64,000 nucleotides of DNA, from contig NZ_FQXE01000012.1 in NCBI RefSeq assembly GCF_900129885.1, positions 62,001 to 126,000 on the forward strand, read 5' to 3'. Position 1 is the stretch's first letter, and every line of letters begins with the position of its first letter. Positions 1 through 9,173 of this stretch are shown here, piece after piece. The position numbers and the translations under genes are program-made. Origin of the DNA: Pollutimonas bauzanensis. Its GTDB lineage: Bacteria > Pseudomonadota > Gammaproteobacteria > Burkholderiales > Burkholderiaceae_B. Below the pieces are notes generated by a model. The model made no database searches. It saw only the letters and a program-made list of their open reading frames with translations, and had not been told where the DNA came from.

Positions 1-597
1 AAGGCAAGCGCGTCGAGCGCCGCGCCCCAGGCCGACCTCAGCGCCGCCCAGGCCGGCTCCATCAGCGCCGCCGCCGGCGCGCCCGCAAACTCCACCCCGC
101 TCCCGGGCAATATGGGCCCGGCCGTCAACAGCGGCGCGCAGCCGGCCCTGCCAGGCATCGCGACGCCCCTGCAAAGCCCGCAGTGGGCTTCCGACTTTGG
201 ACGCCAGTTTGTCTCCCTTACCCAGGGCGGCCACAATATGCCGCACACTGCGGAGCTGCGCCTGGATCCGCCCGAATTGGGGCCTCTGCGCATTTCCATC
301 AATATCAGCGACAATGTGGCCCATGCCATTTTCACGTCGCCCCACGCCGCGGTGCGCCAGACGGTGGAAAACGCCCTGCCGCAGCTGCAGCAGTTGCTGG
401 CCCAAGCGGGCATATCGCTGGGGCAAACCAGCGTCAGCGACCAGGGCCAGCCGGAACAGGCCTTCAACGAGTCGTTTGGCGCCAGCCGCAAATCCTCGAT
501 AGCCGCCACGGGCGGCGCGGCGGGAGCCGCCGACCTGTCGGCGCGTCCGGCGGCGCGGGGCCGCGCGCCCGACGCGCTGGTCGATACCTTTGCCTGA
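1..597 (+). CDS. fliK: FliK, flagellar hook-length control protein (3' part)
   Basis: The reading frame is open from the first base, so the 5' end lies outside the window. The visible part starts with an Ala/Ser/Pro-rich linker and then has the C-terminal hook-control domain at about residues 70-140 of the fragment, with the family core LRLDPPELGPLRI followed by the helical segment ending VENALPQLQQLLAQAG. FliK is an exported ruler that makes FlhB switch from rod/hook to filament substrates. It heads the fliK-fliR run, about 136 bases before the chosen fliL start. The low-complexity linker is normal for the family. Confidence 0.9.
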   Translation, partial: KASASSAAPQADLSAAQAGSISAAAGAPANSTPLPGNMGPAVNSGAQPALPGIATPLQSPQWASDFGRQFVSLTQGGHNMPHTAELRLDPPELGPLRISINISDNVAHAIFTSPHAAVRQTVENALPQLQQLLAQAGISLGQTSVSDQGQPEQAFNESFGASRKSSIAATGGAAGAADLSARPAARGRAPDALVDTFA

Positions 598-733
598 CCA
601 GGCCGGGCGCCCGCCCAAACCCCGGAGCTAACGAGTATTCATGGTCTTATTCGTCGCGATCACAAGTGTTGCGCTCGGGCACAATGGGATACTTTGAACA
701 ATAGTGCCCATCGGCACGCCCGCGCAGCGCACA

Positions 734-1273
734 ATGGCAACTTCCTACAACCGATCCACTAGCCGACCGGCCATGGCAAAATCAGAACCCAATAAAATCC
801 TCAAAGCGATCAAGACCCTGTTCCTGGTCGCGCTCATCATTGCCGCCAGCGTAGGCGCGACCTTTCTGTATTACCAGCAAACCGGTTTCGGGCTGGCCAA
901 CGCCGAGATCCCCGAAGAAGCCATCCCCGCGGCCAGGAAAGCGGCCGTGCAATTGCCCGCGCCTATCTTCACGCCGCTGGAGCCGTTTACCGTCACGGTG
1001 CGCAATGAGCAAACGCAACGCATCCTGTATGTGGCCATCACCTTGCGCATGACCGACGAAGCCTCGCGCCGCATGGTCACCGAATACATGCCGGAAGTGC
1101 GCGACCGGGTGCTGAGAAAGCTGGCCGAGCAGCAGCCCGACCGCGTGCAGACCCCGGAAGGGCGCCAGGCCCTGGTGCAGAGCCTCAGCGCCTCGCTGCA
1201 GGAGCCTTACCTGCCGCACAACAAGGGTCCCGATATCACCAGTGTGCTGTTTACCGCGTTCGTGGTTCAATAA
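734..1273 (+). CDS. fliL: FliL, flagellar basal body-associated protein
   Basis: FliL is a single-pass inner-membrane protein around the stator/MS ring that supports motor torque. A short basic N-terminus is followed by one membrane helix (TLFLVALIIAASVGATFLYY) and a periplasmic domain with the family segment FTVTVRNEQTQRILYVAITL. The stop codon directly abuts the fliM start, so the two are in one operon. The start is uncertain: a GTG at 704, ATG at 734 and ATG at 773 are all in frame and none has a clear ribosome binding site. 734 is a compromise; 773 would put the membrane helix nearest the N-terminus. Confidence 0.88.
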   Translation: MATSYNRSTSRPAMAKSEPNKILKAIKTLFLVALIIAASVGATFLYYQQTGFGLANAEIPEEAIPAARKAAVQLPAPIFTPLEPFTVTVRNEQTQRILYVAITLRMTDEASRRMVTEYMPEVRDRVLRKLAEQQPDRVQTPEGRQALVQSLSASLQEPYLPHNKGPDITSVLFTAFVVQ

Positions 1274-2284
1274 ATGTCATATCAAAGCCTTCTCTCGCAA
1301 GACGAAGTCGATGCACTGCTGGCCGGCGTAACCGGCGAAAGCAATGAAAAGACTCGCGAGGTCGAAGACCTGAGCGGCGTACGGCCTTACGACCTGAGTT
1401 CGCCCGACCGCGTGGTGCGCCACCGGATGCAGACGCTGGAGCTCATCAATGAGCGCTTCGCCCGCCGCCTGCGCTCGGTACTGCTGAGCTTCATGCGGCG
1501 CAATGCCGACATCACCGTCGGCACCATACGCATACAGAAATATTCCGAATTCGAACGCAATCTGCCGGTGCCCAGCAACCTGAACATGGTCACCATGAAG
1601 CCCTTGCGCGGGGCGGCGCTGTTCACCTTCGACCCCAACCTGGTATTCCTGGTCATCGACAGCCTGTTCGGCGGCCATGGCCGCTACAACACCCGGGTGG
1701 AAGGACGCGACTTCACCACCACCGAGCAGCGCATTATCCGGCGCCTGCTCAACCTGACGCTGGAAAGCTACGGCAGCGCGTGGGAACAGGTCTATCCGAT
1801 CGAGTTCGAGTACATACGCTCGGAAATGCACACCAAGTTCGCCAGCATCAGCAGCGGCAATGAAATTGTCGTGGTGTCCTCATTCAATATAGAACTGGGC
1901 TCGTCCGGCGGCAACCTGAACATCTGCCTGCCCTATTCCATGATAGAGCCGGTGCGCGACCTGCTCACCCGGCCGCTGCAGGAAGCCAATGTCGGCGCCA
2001 TCGATCAGCGCTGGATGCAGCAGTTGTCGCGCCAGGTGCGCAGCGCCGACGTAGAACTGGCTGCCGATTTCGCCCACATCCAGACCAGTATCGCCGAACT
2101 CATGAGGCTGCAGGTCAATGATATTCTGCCCGTTGAAATTTCGCCGGCCATCACCGCGCATGTGGGCGGCGTACCGGTAATGGAATGCAGCTATGGCACA
2201 TTCAATGGCCGCTATGCCCTGCGCGTGAACAAGATACTGGCGAATTCCGAAACCGAACTCACACAAGCAAGAAAACATGACTGA
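1274..2284 (+). CDS. fliM: FliM, flagellar motor switch protein
   Basis: The N-terminus has the CheY-P binding peptide ([14 protein letters not shown] at residues 5-18), as in all FliM proteins. The middle domain contains the GG-containing loop around [14 protein letters not shown] that contacts FliG, and the C-terminal part is the SpoA domain that pairs with FliN. At 336 residues it has the usual length. It forms the C-ring middle wall and turns CheY-P binding into a change of rotation sense. It starts immediately after the fliL stop and overlaps fliN by 8 bases. Confidence 0.98.
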   Translation: MSYQSLLSQDEVDALLAGVTGESNEKTREVEDLSGVRPYDLSSPDRVVRHRMQTLELINERFARRLRSVLLSFMRRNADITVGTIRIQKYSEFERNLPVPSNLNMVTMKPLRGAALFTFDPNLVFLVIDSLFGGHGRYNTRVEGRDFTTTEQRIIRRLLNLTLESYGSAWEQVYPIEFEYIRSEMHTKFASISSGNEIVVVSSFNIELGSSGGNLNICLPYSMIEPVRDLLTRPLQEANVGAIDQRWMQQLSRQVRSADVELAADFAHIQTSIAELMRLQVNDILPVEISPAITAHVGGVPVMECSYGTFNGRYALRVNKILANSETELTQARKHD

Positions 2285-2834
2285 TCCCAACAAAGATCCC
2301 GCCCAAGACAAGGCCGCGTCCGACAGCGGCGACATCGACTGGGCGGCCGCGCTGTCCGAACAGGCCGCTCATACGGCGAGCTCGTCGACCCAGGCCGACG
2401 GCCTGGCCCAGGAGGTCGACGACTGGGCCAGCGCCCTGGCCGAACAGACCGCGACGCAAAACGCCGCCCCCGCCGCCGCGCCAGGGGCGCAGCCGGCCGC
2501 GCCCCTGGCCGCGAGCCCCGCGGCGCATGTGTTCCAGCCGCTGATCAATGCCGATATCGAAGGCAGCAGCGACATCGACATGATCATGGACATCCCCGTG
2601 CAATTGACGGTGGAACTCGGGCGCACGCGGCTGACCATCAAGAATATTCTGCAGCTTGGCCAGGGCTCGGTCGTGGAGCTGGACGGCCTGGCCGGAGAGC
2701 CGATGGATATCTTCGTCAACGGCTACCTCATCGCCCAGGGCGAGGTCGTGGTGGTTGATGAAAAATACGGCATACGGGTCACCGACATCGTGACTCCATC
2801 GGACCGCATCAGCCGGCTCAACAGCCGCCGTTGA
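2277..2834 (+). CDS. fliN: FliN, flagellar motor switch protein
   Basis: A poorly conserved, Ala/Gln-rich N-terminal region of about 85 residues, with a repeated DWA.AL.EQ pattern, precedes the SpoA domain at about residues 100-180. That domain has the FliN core [20 protein letters not shown] and ends [14 protein letters not shown]. FliN forms the lower ring of the C-ring and helps dock export substrates. The 8-base overlap with fliM implies translational coupling. With 185 residues it is longer than the 137-residue E. coli protein; the extra length is all in the N-terminus, as is common in betaproteobacteria. Confidence 0.97.
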   Translation: MTDPNKDPAQDKAASDSGDIDWAAALSEQAAHTASSSTQADGLAQEVDDWASALAEQTATQNAAPAAAPGAQPAAPLAASPAAHVFQPLINADIEGSSDIDMIMDIPVQLTVELGRTRLTIKNILQLGQGSVVELDGLAGEPMDIFVNGYLIAQGEVVVVDEKYGIRVTDIVTPSDRISRLNSRR

Positions 2835-2841
2835 ACCGATC

Positions 2842-3174
2842 ATGCACGAAGCCGACGTACTTCGCCTTGTCGTCAGCCTGACTTTCATCGTCATGCTGAT
2901 ACTGGCCGGCGCGTGGCTGACGCGCAGGGCCGGCTGGCTGCGCACCGGCGGCAACCAGTCCATCAGGGTGCTGGGCTCGCAGAGCCTGGGCGCCAAGGCG
3001 TATGTGGCGCTGGTCGAAGTCGAGGACGCCCGCTTGGTGCTGGGCATAACCAGCGGTCAGATATCCTTGCTGCATACTCTGCCGCCCGCGGATCCCGGCG
3101 CCTCTCCCCCGCAGGCCGGCGCTCCGGCGCGCGGTTTCGCCGCCATGCTGGGCAACGTCATGAAAGGCCGCTGA
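2842..3174 (+). CDS. fliO: FliO, flagellar export apparatus assembly protein
   Basis: A 110-residue protein with one N-terminal membrane helix (VVSLTFIVMLILAGAWL, about residues 9-26) and a small cytoplasmic domain ending in a Pro/Ala-rich tail. The segment IRVLGSQSLGAKAYVALVEV is typical of FliO. FliO is a scaffold that helps assemble the FliP ring and is not itself part of the final gate. It lies between fliN (7-base gap) and fliP, whose GTG start directly follows the fliO stop. Confidence 0.92.
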   Translation: MHEADVLRLVVSLTFIVMLILAGAWLTRRAGWLRTGGNQSIRVLGSQSLGAKAYVALVEVEDARLVLGITSGQISLLHTLPPADPGASPPQAGAPARGFAAMLGNVMKGR

Positions 3175-3990
3175 GTGCGCCTGCCTGTTGCCACCGCCAT
3201 GAACCGCTTTCTTGCCCTGGCCCGCCGCGTCCTGGATGCGCCGGCCATGCAGGTGTGGATATTGCTGGGCATCTTCCTGCTGACCCTGTGCCTGCCCTCG
3301 GTCAGTTTTTCCCAGACGCTGCCCGCCATTACCTCCACCACGGGCGCCAACGGCAGCCAGACCTGGTCCTTGAGCATACAGACGCTGGTCATGCTGACCA
3401 TGATGTCCTTCCTGCCCGCCATGCTCTTGATGATGACCGGCTTCACCCGCATCATCATTGTGCTGGGCCTGCTGCGCAACGCCATGGGAACCGGCGCCTC
3501 GCCTCCCAATTCGGTGCTGATCGGGCTGACGATGTTCCTGACCTTCTTTGCCATGGCGCCGGTCTTCGACCAGATATACGAGCAGGCCTACCAGCCGCTG
3601 AGCGCCGGGACCATTTCCTTCGAGCAGGCGCTGGACCGCGGCGTCAAGCCTTTGCATACTTTCATGCTGCGCCAGACGCGCGAAGCGGACCTGTCGCTGT
3701 TCGCCAATATGGCCAATGTGCCGGAAATGCAGGGCCCGGAAGAAGTGCCCTTGCGCATCCTCGTGCCGGCCTTTGTCACCAGCGAATTGAAGACGGCGTT
3801 CCAGATCGGCTTTACCATCTTCATTCCCTTCCTGATCATCGACCTCGTGATCGCCAGCGTGCTCATGGCATTGGGGATGATGATGGTGCCGCCGGTAACC
3901 ATATCGCTGCCGTTCAAGCTGATGCTCTTTGTGCTGGCCGATGGCTGGCATTTGCTGCTGGGATCGCTGGCGAGAAGTTTTTATCAGTAA
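3175..3990 (+). CDS. fliP: FliP, flagellar type III export gate protein
   Basis: FliP forms the pentameric core of the export gate with FliQ and FliR. Visible are an N-terminal hydrophobic signal-like segment (about residues 25-45), the [18 protein letters not shown] block that marks the family, the periplasmic loop, and the C-terminal helices ending [19 protein letters not shown]. Length (271) is normal for a FliP with an N-terminal extension. The start is GTG at 3175, directly after the fliO TGA; an ATG at 3199 ([10 protein letters not shown]) is the alternative. Confidence 0.96.
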   Translation: MRLPVATAMNRFLALARRVLDAPAMQVWILLGIFLLTLCLPSVSFSQTLPAITSTTGANGSQTWSLSIQTLVMLTMMSFLPAMLLMMTGFTRIIIVLGLLRNAMGTGASPPNSVLIGLTMFLTFFAMAPVFDQIYEQAYQPLSAGTISFEQALDRGVKPLHTFMLRQTREADLSLFANMANVPEMQGPEEVPLRILVPAFVTSELKTAFQIGFTIFIPFLIIDLVIASVLMALGMMMVPPVTISLPFKLMLFVLADGWHLLLGSLARSFYQ

Positions 3991-3999
3991 GGGGAAGGC

Positions 4000-4269
4000 A
4001 TGAATTCCGAAACCGTCATGTCGATGACATATCTGGCCATGAAAGTGGCGCTGAGCATGGCCGGCCCCCTGCTGCTGGTGACCCTGGCGGTAGGCCTGCT
4101 CATCAGCATTTTCCAGGCCGCCACGCAGATCAATGAAATGACCTTGTCCTTCATTCCCAAGCTTCTGGCGGTGGGGGCGACACTGGTATTGCTAGGGCCC
4201 TGGCTCATCAGCACCATGGTCGACTACATGCGGAACCTGCTCTCGCAGATACCCGGCCTGGCGTCATAG
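4000..4269 (+). CDS. fliQ: FliQ, flagellar type III export gate protein
   Basis: An 89-residue protein with two membrane helices and the family segments LLISIFQAATQINEMTLSFI and KLLAVGATLVLLGPW. Four FliQ copies wrap the FliP/FliR core of the export gate in the inner membrane. A purine-rich ribosome binding site (aaggggaagg) sits just before the ATG. It lies 9 bases after fliP and 38 bases before fliR, in the same operon. Confidence 0.97.
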   Translation: MNSETVMSMTYLAMKVALSMAGPLLLVTLAVGLLISIFQAATQINEMTLSFIPKLLAVGATLVLLGPWLISTMVDYMRNLLSQIPGLAS

Positions 4270-4307
4270 CTCCCCGCAACCGGGACGACAGACGCCGATG
4301 AAACATC

Positions 4308-5096
4308 ATGATTTCCGTTGACATCGACCAGCTCTACACCTGGATCAACGCCTTCCTGTGGCCTTTTTTCCGTATCCTCGCCCTGCTGGGCACGGCGCCG
4401 CTGCTGGGCGAGTCGTCCATCCCCACGCGCGTCAAGGTCGGTTTCGCCGCCATCATCGCCGTGGCGATCGCCCCCACCCTGGCACCCATGCCCGCCGTGC
4501 CTACTGCTTCTTTCGCGGGCATATGGATAGCCGTGCAGCAGGTCTTTATCGGCATGGCGCTGGGGCTGACCATGCGCATAGTGTTTGCCGCGGTGCAAAC
4601 CGCGGGGGAATTCATCGGCCTGCAAATGGGTTTGTCGTTCGCTTCCTTCTTCGACCCGGCGACCGGCGCCAACACGGCCGTGCTGTCGCGCCTCATGAAT
4701 GTGGTGGCGATGCTGGTCTTCATGGCGCTCAATGGCCACCTGCTGATGCTGGGCACTTTCGCGCACAGCTTCGACATCCTGCCCATAAGGATGGGAGCGC
4801 TGGACCCCAATGGCTGGGGCGTGCTGTTCGAATGGAGCTCGCAAGTCATGGTGTCGGGCATGCTGCTGGCGCTGCCCCTGATTATTGTGCTGCTCACCAT
4901 CAATCTATCGCTGGGCATCCTGAACCGCACGGCGCAGCAATTATCCGTTTTCGCGGTCGGCTTTCCCATCAGCCTTCTGGTGGGGCTAACCTTGCTGGCG
5001 ATAGTGCTGCCCCAGACCACCCCCTTCCTGTCGCGGCTGTTCGACGCGGGCTATGCCAGCATGGCCCGGCTGGTGCAGGCCCTGGCCGGCGCCTAG
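4308..5096 (+). CDS. fliR: FliR, flagellar type III export gate protein
   Basis: A 262-residue polytopic membrane protein, the single FliR subunit that closes the FliP5Q4R1 gate. The N-terminal DQLYTWINAFLWPFFRI, the GLQMGLSFASFFDP motif near residue 105 and the conserved NLSLGILNRTAQQLSVF stretch near residue 190 identify it. It is the last gene of the run and is followed about 25 bases later by a strong bidirectional terminator, which separates it from the convergent chemoreceptor gene. Confidence 0.97.
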   Translation: MISVDIDQLYTWINAFLWPFFRILALLGTAPLLGESSIPTRVKVGFAAIIAVAIAPTLAPMPAVPTASFAGIWIAVQQVFIGMALGLTMRIVFAAVQTAGEFIGLQMGLSFASFFDPATGANTAVLSRLMNVVAMLVFMALNGHLLMLGTFAHSFDILPIRMGALDPNGWGVLFEWSSQVMVSGMLLALPLIIVLLTINLSLGILNRTAQQLSVFAVGFPISLLVGLTLLAIVLPQTTPFLSRLFDAGYASMARLVQALAGA

Positions 5097-5121
5097 AATC
5101 ATTGCGCGGCGGCGCTCGATT

Positions 5122-5161
5122 AAAAAGCTTCGGCGTCCGATATCGGACGCCGAAGCTTTTT
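5122..5161. terminator. Bidirectional rho-independent terminator between fliR and a receptor gene
   Basis: A perfect 40-base palindrome. Two 19-base arms (aaaaagcttcggcgtccga and its complement) flank a central ta. The arms begin with A5 and end with T5, and the + strand run continues for one more T. It therefore works as a terminator in both directions, ending the fliK-fliR transcript (+) and the convergent chemoreceptor transcript (-). Confidence 0.92.
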
Positions 5162-5195
5162 TCATATGCCCGCCTGCGCGGGTGCAATCAGAGGA

Positions 5196-6923
5196 TCAGG
5201 AATACGACCCTTGCAGGGCGTTGTAGCCCGCCGGGCCCGACACACCCGCGGCCTGCGCCGGCATGTCTATGACTTCATTGGCATTGATCTTGAAGACGGC
5301 CACGGCCTCGGTCAGACGCGTGGCCTGTTCCTGCAGGGAACCAGCGGCCGCCGCGGCCTCTTCCACCAGCGCGGCGTTTTGCTGCACGGCGCTATCCATT
5401 TCGGACACGGCCCGGTTCACTTGCTCGATGCCGTCCGACTGCTCGGTCGAGGCCGATGAAATTTCGCCCATGATGGTAGTGACGCCCTGGACCGAACCCA
5501 CCACTTCCTGCATGATGTCGCCGGCCTGGCTGGCCTGCTTGGCACCGGATTGCACCTTGAGCAGCGATTCTTCGATCAAGACCTTGATTTCCTTGGCCGC
5601 CTGGGCGCTGCGCTGGGCCAGCGAGCGCACTTCGCCCGCCACCACGGCAAAGCCCTTGCCCTGCTCGCCCGCGCGAGCCGCTTCGACCGCGGCATTCAGG
5701 GCCAGGATATTGGTCTGGAAGGCGATGCCGTCGATGACGCTGACGATCTCCGACATCTTGGCCGAGCTGGTGGAGATTTCGTCCATGGTGGTAACCACCG
5801 CCGACACGGCCTTGCCGCCGCGCAGCGCCACTTCCGAAGCGCCCTTGGCGAGCTTGTCGGCCTGTGTGGCGTTGTCGGTGTTCTGGCGCACGGTGCTGGA
5901 CAGCTCTTCCATGCTGGCCGCCGTTTCCTGCAAGGCCGCGGCCTGCTGCTCGGTGCGGCTGCTCAGGTCGGTGTTTCCCATGAAAATCTCACGCGAACCC
6001 AGGTTGATCTCCTCGACGCCCTGGCGCACGATGCTGACGGTGCGGGTCAGGCTTTCCTGCATGCGCCGCAAGGCCTCGTACAGCACGCCGATCTCGTTGC
6101 GCGACTTGACTTCTATGCGCTGGGTCAGGTCGCCGCCGGCGATGCGGTCGAAATGCGAGCCCGCCTGGACCAATTGCTTGACGACGACGCGGCCGAACAC
6201 GATGCGCATGACTATCATCATCACGAAGCCTATCAGTATCGCGATGCCTATGGCCACCATGGCCTGCCGGAATTCGACCTCGGCCTGCACGAAGAACTCT
6301 TGCTGAAACTTGTCTATGTAATCGGTAAAGGTATTGATGGACGCTTGAAACGCTTCGCTGCGCGCGATGCCGAATTCGCTGTTCACGAAGTAGAAGGTCG
6401 TATAGTCGTTGCTGTCGAGCGCCTGCACCATGGGGTCGATGCCGTCATCCAGATAAGGCTGATAGGTGCTGACGATGCGGGTCGCCAGGCGGCGGCCGTC
6501 CACGGTCTCGGGCGTATTCTTGCGGAACTCGTTGAAGTCCATCTTCACGGACGCCAGTTGCCGGTTCGCCTCGTCCAGCATGGCCCGCGCGCTGGCCTGC
6601 AGCTTGGGGTCGTTATTGACCGCGGCCTCTTGCTGGAAGCGCGCGGCGCTCAATAGCGAAACCCGGGCGGCCATCATGTCGCTGCCGAGCCCGGCCACCC
6701 TGCGGCCGCGCTCATTCTGGCGTTCCATGCTGCGCACGCCTTCATAATTCTCGGACAGGAACCATGCCGCCATGCCGCCTACCGCAATGATCAGGACCAT
6801 GAAGGTGGCCAGCACCAGCATCAGGATGGTGCTTACCTTGGCGTCGGCGAACCGGAAGCGGCCGCGGCTGGCGCGCTTCTTGCTCTTTTTATCGTTGGAT
6901 GAGGACTGCATGGAATCAGACAT
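5196..6923 (-). CDS. Methyl-accepting chemotaxis protein, Tar-type (receptor 1)
   Basis: A 575-residue transmembrane chemoreceptor. A basic cytoplasmic N-terminus precedes TM1 (about residues 31-56), then a periplasmic four-helix-bundle-like ligand domain of about 165 residues, TM2 (about 221-245), a HAMP domain starting near the motif [12 protein letters not shown], and the signalling domain with the hairpin [20 protein letters not shown]. It should bind a small extracellular ligand and control CheA; the ligand cannot be told from sequence. The C-terminus ends QGSYS and lacks a CheR/CheB tether pentapeptide. The HAMP/signalling part is nearly a copy of the receptor gene at 32510-34249. Confidence 0.95.
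   Translation of the reverse strand: MSDSMQSSSNDKKSKKRASRGRFRFADAKVSTILMLVLATFMVLIIAVGGMAAWFLSENYEGVRSMERQNERGRRVAGLGSDMMAARVSLLSAARFQQEAAVNNDPKLQASARAMLDEANRQLASVKMDFNEFRKNTPETVDGRRLATRIVSTYQPYLDDGIDPMVQALDSNDYTTFYFVNSEFGIARSEAFQASINTFTDYIDKFQQEFFVQAEVEFRQAMVAIGIAILIGFVMMIVMRIVFGRVVVKQLVQAGSHFDRIAGGDLTQRIEVKSRNEIGVLYEALRRMQESLTRTVSIVRQGVEEINLGSREIFMGNTDLSSRTEQQAAALQETAASMEELSSTVRQNTDNATQADKLAKGASEVALRGGKAVSAVVTTMDEISTSSAKMSEIVSVIDGIAFQTNILALNAAVEAARAGEQGKGFAVVAGEVRSLAQRSAQAAKEIKVLIEESLLKVQSGAKQASQAGDIMQEVVGSVQGVTTIMGEISSASTEQSDGIEQVNRAVSEMDSAVQQNAALVEEAAAAAGSLQEQATRLTEAVAVFKINANEVIDMPAQAAGVSGPAGYNALQGSYS
5267..6158 (-). repeat. Dispersed direct repeat, copy A (receptor HAMP/signalling region)
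   Basis: About 890 bases covering the HAMP and signalling domain of receptor 1. By eye they are nearly identical in DNA to the matching part of receptor 3 (32614-33503). Both copies lie in the same orientation about 27 kb apart, whereas the periplasmic parts are unrelated. Boundaries were judged from the translated alignment and are approximate. Confidence 0.75.
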
Positions 6924-6997
6924 AATTAGACCTGGATAGCGTTATGGATCTCGGCTCGGGAGACACGAGAGCGGCGAACATATGAAGCAAAGCGAAA

Positions 6998-7549
6998 CTA
7001 CTGCAGCAAGGGGTAGGACACCGCGGGTTTATACAGGGCGCCAGGGGTGGCGGCGCCTCGTGCCGGAACGGCATGTGGGCCGTCCGCGGGTATAGCGGCG
7101 GCGGCCGGGTATTGCACAGCGGCGCCCGCGGGCGCTGCGCCGCCGGACAGGGCGTTTGCCTGCGCCGCGGGAGTATCCACACGGTTTCCGGCGTCGAACA
7201 TATCGGCGCGCGGAATATTGTCGCTCTTGACTATCCGTTCAAACCGGCCGTCCGGCCCGAAGGCCAGCCAGAGCTCCTGATTGAAGTAGACGGCATCGGT
7301 CACCAGGCTGGCCTTGTGCGACCAGCGCGCCATGGCGGAGCCGTCCTGCTGGCGGTAAGTGTCGGTGGGGTCGGATTTCAGCAGGCTGCTGGCCTCGGCC
7401 AGCGTGGTCCGGCCCGGCTCGATAAGGCGCAGCGCCGACGAATCAAAGGAACTGCCTGTCGTGCTGCAGGCCGCGAGGCCAAGACCGCAGGCAGCGGCGA
7501 CCAATACGCCGCTGGATAATCTGCGCAACACGGCAAGAAAAGCCTTCAT
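6998..7549 (-). CDS. Small lipoprotein, BamE/OmlA-like fold (predicted)
   Basis: The first 28 residues form a lipoprotein signal peptide with lipobox LAAC, so the mature protein should be membrane-anchored on the periplasmic side. The next 80 residues have the pattern I.PGRTTLAEASSLLKSDPT...W followed by beta-rich sequence (ELWLAFGPDGRFERI), which resembles SmpA/OmlA/BamE-type small domains; this assignment is by pattern only. The last 60 residues are Ala/Pro-rich and probably disordered. The ATG at 7549 falls one base after the stop of the upstream receptor gene; an ATG at 7570 overlapping that gene is the alternative. The function is unknown. Confidence 0.75.
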   Translation of the reverse strand: MKAFLAVLRRLSSGVLVAAACGLGLAACSTTGSSFDSSALRLIEPGRTTLAEASSLLKSDPTDTYRQQDGSAMARWSHKASLVTDAVYFNQELWLAFGPDGRFERIVKSDNIPRADMFDAGNRVDTPAAQANALSGGAAPAGAAVQYPAAAAIPADGPHAVPARGAATPGALYKPAVSYPLLQ

Positions 7550-7550
7550 T

Positions 7551-9044
7551 TTAGAATTCGACCCAATCATCGTCGGTGGCCTGCATGCGTCCCGGCGCGT
7601 TGCCGGCTGGCTTGACCTTTATCGCATCCAGGCTGTCGCCGTTGGCGTTTACCGCCCCCGGCCGGGCGGCGCCCGGGCCTTTGGCGGCGGCCGGCGCCGT
7701 GCGCTGCTGCGCCTGTTTGCCAGGCGCGGCATTGCCGGTAGCGCCGCCGTGGCCGAGAGCGGCCGGCCGCGCGGCTGGCGCCTTGCCCTGGGCGGGCCGG
7801 CCGCCGGCCGGCGCATGGGACATGGCGGGGCGCTTGAGCGTGGATTTGATTTGCGTGGCGGCCACATCGATGACCTGGTTGTCCAGCGTCTTGAACACCG
7901 CCAGGACGCCGGTCACATTGGATACCTGCTCGCCCAGGCCGCTGGCCGACGACGCCGCTTCTTCGACCAGGACGGCGTTCTGCTGGGTGACCCGGTCCAT
8001 CTGGTTTACCGCATGGTTGATCTGGTCTATGCCGGAGGCCTGCTCGGTCGTGGCGGCGGAAATCTCGCCCATGATGTCCGTGACGCGCGCCACGGACGAG
8101 ACGATTTCCTGCATGGTGGAGCCGGCCCGTTCCACCTGGGTGGAGCCTTCGGTGACCTTTTTGACCGAATCCTCGATCAGGCCCTTGATTTCCTTGGCGG
8201 CCTGCGCGCTGCGCTGGGCCAGAGCGCGCACTTCGGACGCTACCACCGCGAAGCCTTTGCCCTGCTCGCCCGCGCGGGCCGCTTCCACCGCGGCGTTCAA
8301 GGCCAGGATATTGGTCTGGAAGGCAATGCTGTCGATCACGCCGACGATATCGGAGATTTTCCGCGAACTGGCGGAAATGGCCTGCATGGTGGTGACCACT
8401 TCACCCACCGCCTGGCCGCCGCGCTGGGCCACGTCCGAGGCGCTGGCGGCCAGCTGGTTGGCCTGCCTGGCGTTATCGGCATTCTGCTTCACCGTGCTGG
8501 CAAGCTGCTCCATGCTGGCTGCGGTCTGCTGCAAGGCGGCCGCCTGCTCTTCGGTGCGGCTGCTCAAATCGGTGTTGCCGGCCACGATATTCTGCGAGCC
8601 CGCGCTGATCTCGTTCATGCCGTAGCGCACCGTGCCCACGATGCGCCCCAGGCTGTCCTGCAGGCGCTTGAGCGCCACGTAAAGCACGCCGATCTCGTTC
8701 TCCGACGATACATCGATGCGCTGGGTCAAGTCGCCCGAAGCGATGTGGTCGAAGTAGGCGCCCACTTCTTTCAAGGGGCGCAGCACCGTGCGCGACAGCG
8801 TGAGATAGGCCCACAGCGCCAGCACGATGGCCAGCACGACCAGGCCGATGAGGACATAGCGCGACCGGTCTATGCCTTGCGTTACCGCGGCGCTGACGGC
8901 GTTCTTGTCGCCGGCCCCGGCGAGCTGGGAAAGGATGTCCTGCTGGCCGTACCAGCCCACCGCCACCGCCGCCAGCGTCAGCAGCGACAGCAACAGCACG
9001 ACGATAAAAAGACTGGTCTTAAGTTGTAATTGCCTGAATAGCAT
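7551..9044 (-). CDS. Methyl-accepting chemotaxis protein with C-terminal CheR/CheB tether (receptor 2)
   Basis: A roughly 497-residue chemoreceptor. TM1 lies near residues 9-30, and the periplasmic part is very short (about 30 residues, [20 protein letters not shown]...). TM2 follows, then HAMP ([14 protein letters not shown]) and the signalling hairpin ([20 protein letters not shown]). After the signalling domain comes an Ala/Pro/Gly-rich flexible tail of about 80 residues ending DDWVEF, which fits the xWxxF pentapeptide that docks CheR and CheB. The ATG at 9044 has a GAGAA ribosome binding site; an in-frame start at 9083 is less likely. The small periplasmic loop suggests that sensing is not by a classical ligand domain. 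Confidence 0.93.
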   Translation of the reverse strand: MLFRQLQLKTSLFIVVLLLSLLTLAAVAVGWYGQQDILSQLAGAGDKNAVSAAVTQGIDRSRYVLIGLVVLAIVLALWAYLTLSRTVLRPLKEVGAYFDHIASGDLTQRIDVSSENEIGVLYVALKRLQDSLGRIVGTVRYGMNEISAGSQNIVAGNTDLSSRTEEQAAALQQTAASMEQLASTVKQNADNARQANQLAASASDVAQRGGQAVGEVVTTMQAISASSRKISDIVGVIDSIAFQTNILALNAAVEAARAGEQGKGFAVVASEVRALAQRSAQAAKEIKGLIEDSVKKVTEGSTQVERAGSTMQEIVSSVARVTDIMGEISAATTEQASGIDQINHAVNQMDRVTQQNAVLVEEAASSASGLGEQVSNVTGVLAVFKTLDNQVIDVAATQIKSTLKRPAMSHAPAGGRPAQGKAPAARPAALGHGGATGNAAPGKQAQQRTAPAAAKGPGAARPGAVNANGDSLDAIKVKPAGNAPGRMQATDDDWVEF

Positions 9045-9173
9045 TGCTGGTTCTCGCTTGTTGTCTCGGGCCGCGCGGACCATGAGCCTGGTATCCGCTG
9101 GCGGCGCTTATCTGTATACGTGTTGACTGTGACAGGAGGCGCCATCGAAAGACGCCCCCGCTGTTTTCTTGCA

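Noticed and set aside
5263-6656. Long open frames antisense to the chemoreceptor genes (also at 7359-9029, 16250-18442, 22973-24589, 24340-26496)
   Set aside because: They are shadows of GC-rich genes on the other strand. Their predicted proteins are Arg/His/Gly-rich or otherwise without domains.
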